A stretch of DNA of 64,000 nucleotides from NCBI RefSeq assembly GCF_021917145.1, contig NC_061082.1, positions 12,064,237 to 12,128,236 on the forward strand. Direction: 5' to 3'. A model generated the notes under the pieces. It saw nothing but the letters and a program-made list of their open reading frames with translations, ran no database searches and was not told where the DNA came from. The DNA comes from Hypomesus transpacificus (lineage: Eukaryota; Chordata; Actinopteri; Osmeriformes; Osmeridae). Shown here one piece after another: positions 10,600-22,970 of this stretch (its first letter is position 1; each line of letters starts with the position of its first letter). The position numbers and the translations under genes are program-made.

Positions 10600-13500
10600 A
10601 TGTGGCGAACTATCCCCGCGCTCTTACTTATTTCTGTCGCGGTCATTCATGCCGAGGTTAGTCTTACTTTTCTTATTATGGTGCTCTTGATTTTGAATAT
10701 GTCTGTTTGTGTTAAACCATGCTAGACAGTGGTTTGTACTAACAGATATTTTACTGATGGCCGTGGTCATAGCTCAGCCGGATCAGCCTGTTACAAACAT
10801 GTACAAGCTTTTAGGTCAAGGTAATTCTGTATTGAATGTATGATATGCTATGATTTCAAGGAAATCGGAAGACATTAGCTGAGACTAAGTGCCTTGGGTA
10901 CTGAGACTCAATTACAGACCGTCGTTCTGTTTTAATTGCCTGTATAGTCTATCTATACGCATTAATATAACTTTATAGCATGTTCTAAATATTGGAGTTT
11001 GGAGACATTATTACCCTACTTCATTTGCAGTGCAATTTGGCCTCACTAGACATCCTGTAGGGACCACACACAATGACACAAATAAACATGCAAAAAGACA
11101 TGCAAATTGTTCCAATAATGCTTGTTGGGTTGATAAGATTATTGTGGTAAGCTTTAGAGGAGAAAAACTGATGTTTTTTGGTTAGTCATCAGTGTGTTTT
11201 TCTGTGGGGGGATGATGACGCTGGTGATAAATAACAGCTGAGTTAACACTAGACTTATGGGGGTAGTATGGAAATGGTGTCTTCACATACGCACACACAC
11301 CCGGTGTGTGGCTCTCTACCTGACCTTACGTGAGCAACTGTTGAGCAGCTGGTTGAGTGTCATTACCCCCTGTCTACCCTAGGTCTGATGGCCAATCAGG
11401 GGCTTCAGAGGGGATTGTCATTAGCATGTATTTGCATTTTGCAAAGGTTGCTTTGTGGGACAGTGGCCCGAGTCTGGGGTGTAACACTTGTTTACTGGTC
11501 TCATCTGCTGGAAAACACTCCCTTAGGGACCTTTTTTGGGGTTGTCTTAGTTCCGTCATCAGTGCAGAATGACAGGGAGGAGACTGGGCACTGCTAGATA
11601 CTGAGTATATTGTTGGAGGATGCCCAGGAAGCATTACAAATACATTTTCTTTAAGGGCAATTACCCTGGTTATGGATGGTTCGTGAGACACAGTCAGCTG
11701 AGCACTTCTTAAGGTGGCACATAAGAGAATTGTATGGTGTTAAGGTGGACTGCTACATAATTTAGTGTAGCAGCCCTTTGTTGCAGCGTAGAGATTTATG
11801 TTGTGAATTAAAATCTTTACTCTGAAGGGGTAGAGTTGGGTGCTTCCTGAGGTAATAATGTGTCGAGAAGACGTTGAGTTGAAACAGGCAGACTGGGACT
11901 ATAATGTGTGGAGGGGTGGGAAGCAGAGATTACGTTAGAGAAAGAGATACACATCAGTTAAATAAAATGTTGTTTCACTCTTACAAATTGTACGATTGGA
12001 AGACCCACAAACACTCAAAGCTTCCAGACACACAGTCTAAGAAAATAAACGCAGGGACCACTCTTCAGTGTTAGTGTGTTCTCCACCCCAGGCCCACCAG
12101 TGTTATTGTGGTGAGGCTAAACAAAGACTCAAGTTATTAGCTTCCTGTGGAAACACGGCCCTCAGGATAGGAGCAGACAGGAAAGAGAAAGCTATCGAAC
12201 TGTCACATATAGGTGGACGTTAAGCAGTGTAACAGGATTAGGCACAGTGGCCTTGATAGAATATCCAGTCCCGGATGATGAGCCGCCTCTAAACGAGGGA
12301 CTGAGTAGCTGCCTCACAGGCAGCATGCTGTGTGGCGGTTGAGGACTGTTCTATAAATACCAGTCCAGGTGAGGCTAACAGGCAGGAACATGGGGGACAG
12401 CATGTCCTCTGGTTGTGTGTGTGTGTGTAGGATCAGACCTGCTCTAATTACTCGTCACACTTCAGCAGATGGAAGTACAGAGAGAGTAGAGAGAGGATGA
12501 AAGAGGGATGAAGGTCTGAGAGAGAAAGAGATGGAGAAGATGATGAGAAAGCAATAGGACAGGAGTGACTATCTTGTAGAGGCTAGTGTTTTATGTCCTA
12601 GCAAGTAATGTAGTTTGATCTTCTCACTCTTGGCTGTACTTGAAAGGATTCTTCATTTGCCAGCTGTGGCACTATTATTACACACACACCTACACACACA
12701 CACATGGGAGAAACTGATGATGTTGTGGTGTTGTAAAACTATAGTTTTGTATAGACTGGTGTCCTCATCTTTCTAACCAGTTGGTCACTGTCTATTGTCT
12801 CCTTTGACCATATACAAGTTTTGGGGGGTCAGGCAGACATAAAGATAGTGTCAAACATGGGACATGCTTCTCAGACCTACACAGAACAGTGACACAGTTT
12901 TGTGTTCCAGGTTGCTCCTCAGTTCAAGTGTTCTACTGACCAACACAGCCAGGATTGACATACCAGACACCAACATGTCTGGTCTCTCCACACATTCCAC
13001 TGTTGTGGTCTGTTAACAGGCTACTTCCTTGTTCAAACACGCTCAATCCATTAGCCCTCAACCCTGGCCCCATTGAGGGGGCAGTGACCGGTGCAGGAAA
13101 CCTACCCGCTTCCCTGGCCTGGGCCTTGGCTTTTCCTTCTACGCACGTTGGACCAGTGCCCTGAGCAGATAGGTGGGAGAGAAGATTAGAACCAAGTGTG
13201 GAAAATCGAGACAGAGAATGGAGAAAAAAAGGTTGCTTTAGAGAAAACTAAGTGTTACAGAGATGGAGAAAAACACTTTGAAAAGAAACAGATTGTAAAG
13301 CCAGTGTGGACAAAGAACTCGAGTAATGGGATTAGTGGAAGGGGCACAGGGTTGGCGACGGGTTACCTAGAGACAGACAGGAGGATAAACTGTAAAACCC
13401 TTAAGCAAACCTTAAACCATTTGAGTTGGAAAACTCAATTCATTTTACATTGTCAATTCCTCCAATAACAGTAAGTGCAACATGGGCTGTTAAGTTACCT

Positions 13501-14545
13501 AAGTAACTTGCTCAGATTCAGTCCTTAAATTGACTACGCCCATGTAACTCGTATGTAATGTGTTTTAGTACTCTTTCAAAGTAAGTTTGAATGTCTTTAT
13601 GTCATCCATTTGAATATATTGGGAGTAGTATAGTGGGAGTCAGATGGCTGAGCGGTGAGGGAGTTGGGCTAGTAATCAGAAGGTTGCCGGATCGATTCCC
13701 CGCCGTGACAACTGACGTTGTGTCCTTGGGAAAGGCACTTTACCCTACTAGCCTCGGGGGGAATGTCCCTGTACTTACTGTAAGTCGCTCTGGATGAGAG
13801 CGTCTGCTAAATGACTAAATGTAAATATATCTTTAAAACTTACATGTGCTCAAAATGTGCATAGATGAGATAACATTATAGCCTCTTCAACACAATCGGT
13901 GCTAATTGAGGACTGACTGAACACTTGTGGTTAAGTAATGAAAGAAGTGTGGGTCAAGCACAAGCATGTCACTGAGTAAACAATGTTACTCTTTGTGGAG
14001 TAATCTATTCCTCTACCTTGAGCACATGTTAAATTAATTTAACCAATAACACATCTAGTAAAACTGACAATACACAATAATCAAGTTCTAATTACGTGGT
14101 GAAGTTGAGTAAATGTCTCTTCCTGTAAATATGAAGTAAAATGTACTTGATTCATTAAGTAAGATGTGCTGTTCTGCACTGTTTTACAGTGTAGACAGGT
14201 ACAGATTAAGAGGTATGGTGGTTTAAATGATATTACATTCAACTGTATTGTCATTGTGCACAGTACGGATACAGAGCCAATGAAATGCAGTCATCATCTA
14301 ACCAGAAAAAAAATAAACAGGTATAAAATGTGAACTTTAGGGGTGGAAGGTTAGATGCTTGGGTGGAGAGGGGGGACAATGGATATGTGGATTAAGAAGG
14401 TCTAAAATGAGGGAGTTTGAGCCAGTGCTTAATGTGAGAGTGGAGGAGGTATAGATTTTGATACATGGTTGTTTGCTAAGCAGCTCATATTCAGACATTC
14501 AAATCATTGTTTTTTTCTTCTAGAATATTGCCTCTTTCTAGTTTC

Positions 14546-14580
<35 letters not shown>

Positions 14581-17500
14581 CCCCACACACACACAGTAAG
14601 ATAATGGAACTTCCACAGTAAAGTATCTGTAGTTACAGTAGCATATGTACAGCAGATAATGTAGCTGGTAGTACAGAGGGCCAAGTTATTCTATGGTTGG
14701 TGTAGCTCCAGACCCAGACAGCAACTCTGCCTAGAGAGAGGCTAGATGAGTTGACAGATGGGTTCACATTCAATATTTTAACCCCATCCTGTAGTCCTAC
14801 ACGTTCTCTCCTGTCCTACAAGCTTTCTCTGTCCTTCTTTGTGTATTTCTCCTTGACAATTCTGTCCTGGTTTAGGCAGACCTCATCCATTCCCCTCTCT
14901 GCTTCTGCCCATAGTCCATGATCCCATGGTCTGGCCTTGAGTCTGGCGAGGAAGTGGTGAAGAGAAAGAGGAGGGGTATCTTTGACCTAGATATAAATTA
15001 GCTTTTGGCTTCAAACTTCTGACAGGCCTAGCAGAGAGAGAGAGAGTCTTTGCACTGTTAGGCTGGAAGGAATGTAGCCCCTCCTTTCCTCTTTCCCTCC
15101 CTCCCTTGTTCGCTCTGTGTTCCTTGTTCTTTCTTTCTCCCTCTCCTGTGCTATTTTACCCCTCCCTTTCTGGAACTTAATTGGAAACACATGTGTAACT
15201 GTTGATAGTATGAGGTCATTTGTGCATACATAATCTGCCTGTCTGTTCATTTGTTTTTGCCCTTCCTCTTGTTGGTTTCTCTGACTATTATGGGGTGTCT
15301 ACAGCGTCTATCTGTTTGTCTGTCCGTCTGGTTGTTACGGACTGGAGGTGAATCGTTTAGAAGGGGAATGTTTATTCTGATGTCATCTGTGAGGTCAGTG
15401 GTCTGGAAACCCCGCTCCCATGGTGGTTTTACCTATTAGCTAGCCAGTGTGTTTGTGTGTGTGTCCTCTGAGTCAGCGTGGCATGCAGTCGGGCTGGTCA
15501 CTCCATCAGCATCACGTGACTCCACCCAGGATTCTCCACGGGGGTATTAGCCAGCATGATATGGATCAGGACATGGTAAACAAACTGTCTTTGTCTTGAG
15601 ATAGCAACCAAGCGTAGACATCCTCCAGTTTGCTATTACTGAGACATGATATGCATTCTGCTCCAACGTGTGCATGTGTGAGAGTGCATGTAGTGTGTGA
15701 GTAATTCATTTTTGAGTGATCGAAATAACCTAGTGATTGAGGCACTGGGGGTCGGGTTGGTTGTAGTGCAGTGGCACCCAAGGAGAACAAACCAAGTATT
15801 TTTGTGGAGAAAAAGGAGGAAGAAACTCCAACTCGCTCCAGCTTTGGGTCAATAAAGCTGCTGTTGGGGGGAAATTGAGTTCAGACCCCCCACCTTTCCC
15901 CCATCCTCCTCCTTCCATTTCTTTCTCTATCTGTCCATTCTTGTCTACATCTAGGCCCAGTTTTCGAATTGGCCTCATTTTACTGGGATATCTAGTACAA
16001 TCACATCAGGGCATACAAGAGAGAGAAAGAGAGAGGAGTGAGAGAGACAGACAGACAGATAGCGATAGAGAGAATGGAGCAATAATTACTGAGTGAAATT
16101 AATGAGGGTCTGGCTGATATGAAATGTGAGGGATGGAGGTAGAGTAGAGGCTTGATAGAGCTGGATGTGTCAGTTCTTTTGTCTGCTTCCCCCCCTCCCA
16201 CAGCTCAATCATGACCTCAGGACATGGTGTGTGCTTCTACCGAAATTTCCCTCAATTCCCTCTTCTGTCACAAACCACTTTTTTAGCTCCTCCCTTTTCT
16301 CTCACCCCCTGTTCTCATCCCCTTTCACGCGCTCTCTTAAATTCTCTTGAATTCTTCTGCTCTTAATTCCTCTCCTTAGGCTAAAGCTCTGTATGACCAA
16401 TTCATCACCCTGTTATCAGTTTACAGAATCATTACAGATGGAAGTCGCTCTCAAGAAGCTACAGGTACCAGATAAATTATCTATATTCCCTTACTCCCTG
16501 ACTCCCTTACTGGAGTCAGATGGCTGAGTGGTTAGGGAATCGGGCTATTAATCAGAAGGTTGCAGGTTCGATTCCTGGCTGTACCAATGAAGTGTCCTTG
16601 GGCATGGCACTTCACCCTACTTGCCCCGGGGGAATGTCCCTGTACTTACTGTAAGTCGCTCTGCATAAGAGCGTCTGCTAAATGACTAAATGTAAATGTA
16701 CTCAAACATGCATGGATAACATATATTGCTAAGTGGAGGTAGGGTTGGAGTATGGGAAATACAGAGGAAAATAAAGAGTAATGGATTTATCTCCCTGTGA
16801 ATATTTATTACCAGCCATTAGCAAAAAATCTATTAGCTCTTGACAGCTTCTGTTTGTGATTTGCTCAATTTAAGTGATTGCTCAATTGAAGTGATTGGTC
16901 AATTATTAATCACACACAGAATCAGTTTCGTTTTGATTCCGTTTGATTAGTTTCCGTCACATACAACACTACATGTGAATATATTACCGTAATCTGGATG
17001 TTCAGGACCATTTGATTCAGACTTGTAAGAACATGTGCGTTTATGTTAGGGGTGGACGATGTATCGAAATATACTTGTGGCTTGTTCTATGTACAATGTT
17101 GTAAATGACTTTTGCGAACATTGAGTACAAACAAATATAATTGTTTTAAGCCGTCGGCATGAAACTCGCTTTGGCATTTTGCTTCTCTTGAATTGTTAAC
17201 AATTAATTTGATTTAGTTTGATGTAAATTATTGGTTATATGCATTTTGAGTTAATTCTAAAATCACCCGTTATGTTTCAATGTTGTCATGATCCACGTTA
17301 TCATTGCATAGTATCTGTCCAAATACTTTTCACATGCTACATAAGACAAATTACCTGCAGTATCAATATTTTGGGATCAATCCACACATCCCTATAGGAT
17401 GGGTAACTGAGCATATTTATAATCAGTTATGATATTTAGGGCCCTCGGTTGTGTTGGATTTATTGATAGTTCTATCGCTTGGATGCAGCCGTGGTAGTGA

Positions 17501-20500
17501 GCTTGCATTACCTGTCTGTCACCATAGCAACCTCCCTTTCCATCCTGGTGGTACCCTAGGCAGGTCCCCAACCCCACCTTGATTAGCTAAATGTCAGGGC
17601 TGTATCTGGAGCCTGCAACATGCTAGGCTACCCTGAGCTGAGCAACACATCTACAGTGTCAGTCTCCCGGGCATGTTTCACCAGACTACACTGCCCACCC
17701 CTCCCCCCTCAATACCCACCCACCTTATTCCCCACCTACACGGCCTATGTCTGTGTTTCTTTTTCTGTCTACAGCACCCTCTCCCCCCCTCCCCTAAAGC
17801 TACATCATGACCTCACCAACAGTGTGTGTGCTTCTACCAAACTGGCATAAAACTGACTGTGCTTGCTGTTCCCCGACATTCTATCTTCTCTCTTTCATAC
17901 TCCCTCCTTCTCTTTTTACCTCCCTTTTCTCTCACCCTCTTATGTCCTTCTCTATCTTCTCCTCTCTGCTCTTTTTTCCTCTCATTTGTTTGAAGCCCCG
18001 CTATGATCTTCTTATTATCCTGTCATTGGTTTACAGAATCATTATGGAGGTTGCTCACAAGAACATACAGGCACCAGATACATTCCATAACTGTGACAAA
18101 TACACACACACACTCTCTCTGAGGAGGCAAGGCCACTGGGAGGGCTAAGAATCTTACAGACCATGGGAATCCGGCCCAACAGGAAAACACAGCTCAGACA
18201 CCAGATGTGGAAACACCCGATTTTAATACACACACACACTTACACACGCCTGTACGTACACACCAACACAGGCACATAAATGCACACAGAACCACACACT
18301 GTAAAAACAAGGTAGGGAGGGGGGTTATAGGGAGGGGGGTTATTTGGAGGGTCTTAAAGTTCCCCGAGTGCTTGGCAGCTTGTGATTGGTTGGCTTCTAG
18401 CTCATCTGACCAGCCCAGTTTGGCAAATCTACTGCTCTTGCCTCAAAAAGGACAAAGACATAGGAGTCATAAGCAAAGGAAAACAGTACTGGAGAAATGG
18501 ATGAATATGGGATATATGAGTTTACACACACATATCCCCCATATAGTTTGGTCACATTGGAAACCAGAATTACAAACTCACTTAATTCCGGAAGTGAAGA
18601 CAAGAGGAGAAGAGAGATGGGGCTGCCAGCCTACGACAGCACTTTACTTCTCAGACCTATGCTCTTCTGTACTGCACAGATGATGTTATGTGTTGATCGT
18701 TTGCATTCTTTTTTATATTTCCGTTTGGAAATAGTAACATATTGATGTGTAACTGGTCTTCTGTCAAAATAAAAACTAAACAATTATCATCTGAACTTGG
18801 GTAAACTTATGATTCTATTAATAGTTAAAAACTACAATAAAAAATAGATCCTGTACGGATCATTTACCTTCTGTTATATAAGTTAAGATAATCACAAGAT
18901 GAGCGTGTGGTGAGGTAAAAACTGAGACCAAGTTTTAAGTCACAGAACACATCAGTAAATAAGTGCAACCATGACCTCTAGCGTGCGACTCTTGTAACTG
19001 CATAAGTCGTTTGTCGATGGCGTTCTGTGTCTGTTTTCGTGAGTGTGTTTGTCATTGTTGATGCTGAATGCATGTCTTCCTCAGGAGGTGCAGAGTAAGA
19101 GCAAGGTGTGTGCCAACGTGTTCTGCGGAGCGGGTCGAGAGTGTGCCGTCACTGAGAAGGGAGAGCCTGGCTGTCTGTGTATAGAGGTAGGTGTGAGGAA
19201 GCTGAGGTGTTGGTGTGGTGGGCAGCTTGACATCAAATGAATTCACTATCTCCCTATCTCCTCCTTTCCATCTCTCTCTTTCACTCTCAACACCCCCCCC
19301 CCCCTTTCCACTACCATCTCTTTTTCATTCTCTCTAACTATAGAGCTGTAAGCCCCACAAGCGCTCAGTGTGTGGCAGTAATGGGAAGACATATCGGAAC
19401 CACTGTGAGCTCCACCGGGATGCCTGTCTGACGGGCCTCAAGATCCAGGTGGCTCACGACGGTCACTGCCAGGGTGGGTAAAGATACGTACACACACATT
19501 CACACGTATTCACACACACATAATCCCTAATCTGATATCTGTACTGATATGATATCTTAGCTGCCATCAGCTGTGATGAAGAAAGAAGTATTGACTATAT
19601 AAGTGGCTCCTATCAGTGGGCAGATTGCCCTGGTGCACTTTGACCCTGTAAGGTCTGTTTCTGGCCAGGTCTGGATGATGAGTAGCAGATGGTGGTCACA
19701 CACTCACACATAGAAGGAATAACCCTTAGTCCCTCAGAAAGAAGGAATGATCCCTAGCACAGATCATCAGGTACTAAGTTGAACAGTGAAAAGCCACGAG
19801 AACATATGGCTGGGCCATTAAATGATTTCTATCTTTTTCGCCATAAAACCTTCCACAATAACAATGATGAAATGATGATATTTTTCAATTCAGTTATTTT
19901 TGAGTGTGTTTACTTCTACCTACAAAAACACTACAGGAAAAGGCAATTGTACTGCCAAAATGTAATTCAATTCCTTTTTGCCTTGTCCTCCTTCTTTCTC
20001 CATCCTCTCGTTCTCCACCCTATTCCTTCCACTCTGCACCTGTTGTCATCTTCAGAAAAGAAAACTGATCAGACTGCCACCAGCCCAGGTGAGTGTGTGG
20101 TAGTAGTGTGTAACTGCTCTGTGTTGTGTTCAGTCAGCAAGAGCCCACTTTGGACGTTGCTGTTCCGGAAGAATTCAGGGTTTTTTTGGACAATGAACGT
20201 TCCACAATCTGATTCAACACAATAACCACAGCCCCTCCAGATATATTGCACACACCAGGACAACATCAACAGAGTGGGAAGAATAATACATAAAACGTTC
20301 AAATAACATCTAATCTTTTAGGCAGGAATCTCTCTGTTTCACTCTGTGGCACAAATAGCTTAGCAACTGCAATTTGTAAAGTAGAAAATCCATCGGTGTA
20401 TTGCTCAGGACCTGCAGTGAAGCTAGTGATGTTGTTTGGATTAGTTGTTCAAGTTCACAATAAACCTATTACAAAAGTGAACAACCATCTCCTAACTAAT

Positions 20501-22939
20501 ATAGGGCCAATCCAAACTGTATACGCTAATACTAGAGTATTTAAGGACAAGTGCTGCCCTTAACCCTAAGAATATTGTTGATGGAAGCAAACAAAAAAAA
20601 TACTACCATTTAAAACTAACTTTAAGAAAGTGCTAGAGTAGAATATAACATCAGACTAAACTAATGTCCTATTGCTAACGGAAGTTACTGGATGGTTAGG
20701 GTTAGTTCTATGAGTGGAGCAGAGCCCAATAGGGGAGCTAATGGTTGGTAAACCTAATGGTTTGCCCCGTTGCCTATGCAGCCAATTCATGTAAGATTAA
20801 AATGCCCGCCGCTCAGAATCCTATGTATAAGAGGGTGCTAGCTAGCTACTCATTCTCCCAAAACTATAAATGTGCAGACTCAGCGTTAAGCTTTTTGACT
20901 TTCTTGTATGCGAACAATGACACAATAACTCATTTTGATGGCACTGACATGTTTATTGACAATCAACTCTCCCCCCCCCCGCTCCCCTGAGGTCGATTGT
21001 AGAAAATGATCTGTTACGTGTGTTTCTGAATGTTGTTGGAGTCAATCCAATAGGTGTATCTCTCAGCTCCTCCTCTGTCATAGACAGCCATGCTCTGCCA
21101 ATAGGGATCTCAATACATACCAATAATGAGAATGAAAAGACTGACCTATATAGATACCCTAGTGAGCAGAGGAGTAATCGTGGTCTGATCTGGACAGAGA
21201 TGGTACCGACCATTATGGTGTAAAAGTCTTCACAAGGAGGGGACGGGAGGGCTTGTCAGGTGAAGTACACTCTGTCTAGCTCGCTCTTTTTCCCCTTTTA
21301 CTGACCACCCACATTCCTACCTCTATCTCTCCCCCGTTTCCCTCCATTCCTCCCCTCCCTCCAGTGGTGTGCTATGTGGCCGATCGTAGCGAGCTGAGGA
21401 GTCGTATCATCCAGTGGCTGCAGACTGAGGTGGTCCCAGATGGATGGTTCGCTAAGGGGTCCAACTTCACTGACATCTTGCTCAAATACTTCAAGGTTGG
21501 TGTGTGTGTTAGGATATTGAGGATCCAGCGGGGGATCGGATTGTATGTTGGAAATATTGTTACACTAGAACAGGATCAAAACAAAAGTGGATGGTACTTT
21601 GTGAAACAGCTGTTAGACCAACACTCATCGGTACTGCATCGTTCTTTGCTGGCCAGGATGTCGTTACTAACACACTCACATTTAACAAAGTACATTAAAT
21701 ACAACACAAGTGTGCCGAATTTATGGTGTCAGTGCAACCAAATCAACACAGCAGACATGATCTGCAATTGCATCAATGTTATACAATTCCTTCTGTGCTC
21801 CCCTGCCCTTCTTGTTCCGGCCCTCTACCCTCCTAGATGGAAACTGTCCTGCTTGGAAACCTCCTCCGCAATTCCCCCCCCCCCCCCTCCCCCCCCCCTA
21901 CATATTTACAGCTTTCTACTACCCTGGCTGTCATGCATCAGGACCCCCACATCCAAACTCCATCATTTCAATGTCTCTCTTTGTCTGTAGATCTGTTTGT
22001 GCCTACCTCCCTCTTTCTCTGGCGCTCTCCTCCGTGCTATCCCTCTCCCCCTCCAGAGTTCCACTCTGGTTCAAAACTCTGTGGCCAGTAGGGTTTCCTC
22101 ACAAGCAGAAGTCTCAATATCAACCCACTTTTCTGAAATACTTACTGCTGCACAGCCCTGTGGATTTTAGCAGACCCGATCTAGCTAACCTCATTTTGAT
22201 CATGAGCTGGCTGATTTCTGATAGCTGAATCATGTTGGATTTGTAACAGAAGTTAGATCATACAGGATGGTAACTTTTGAGGACCAGCACTGATTGACGG
22301 TGTTGCTCGGCTATTTAACTTCCGTTCTGGTCTGCTGTTGTGCTGTATGTGGCTGGAACACTGTGAGCTGCACACACAGACATAAACCTTGCAGGCCATC
22401 AAAAAGGCTACTGTGAGCAACAAGTTACCTGCTGAGTGCTGCTGAGCTATGATTGACAGTAGTTTAGGGTAGCTAAAAGTAGATCCTAAGAATTATGTGG
22501 TGTGCTGATTAGATAAGATTAGGCACACTGTGCATGTGTGTTGTCCCTGAGGTTGTCAAACGATGACCAGCGGTAATGACCGCAGCAGTCTGTCTCAAAG
22601 TGCAGAGTTCACTTAGTACGAGCAGAGATGGAAACTGCTAACTCAAATGAAAAATGGTCAGACAGACAAGAGTGACGTAGCAGAGTGAGCTACAACAGAC
22701 AGTATTATAGCTCTAAACTATACCTACTGTTATTACTGAACCGTTCCTCTGTGTGTGTGTGTGTGTGTGTGTGCGTCTGTGTGTGTCTGTGTGTGTGTGT
22801 GTGTGTGACACTGCAGAACTATGACAATGGTGACTCTAAGCTGGACTCTTCGGAGCTGCTCAAGTTCATACAACACAACGATTCAGCCGTGGACATGCAG
22901 TCATACGCAGACCAGGAGAGCAACAAGCTGCTCAGGTCA

Positions 22940-22970
<31 letters not shown>

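Larger units (their letters stand above)
10657..19084 (+). other. fstl1: fstl1 intron 1, no gene; SINEs, poly-C, duplicated block
   Basis: Long intron with no credible open gene. It holds two tRNA-derived SINEs (13635-13826, 16512-16698), a 33-base C tract (14547-14579), a hAT-like short element (17047-17394) and a diverged direct duplication (16180-16480 and 17775-18086). GA-rich and CT-rich low-complexity stretches lie around 12480-12540, 15100-15180 and 16015-16080. Confidence 0.7.

Noticed and set aside
13635..13700. tRNA gene at the SINE heads (13635, 16512, 45119)
   Set aside because: A and B boxes are present, but the heads cannot fold into a full cloverleaf and are followed by SINE bodies and tails.
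18207..18683. 158-codon open frame in fstl1 intron 1
   Set aside because: Starts in a CA microsatellite ([12 protein letters not shown]), no family similarity, and no splice context; it is a chance frame.
21364..21990. 208-codon open frame at fstl1 exon 5
   Set aside because: Only its first 44 codons are real exon; after the donor at 21496 it runs into intron and ends in a proline-rich translation of a C tract.
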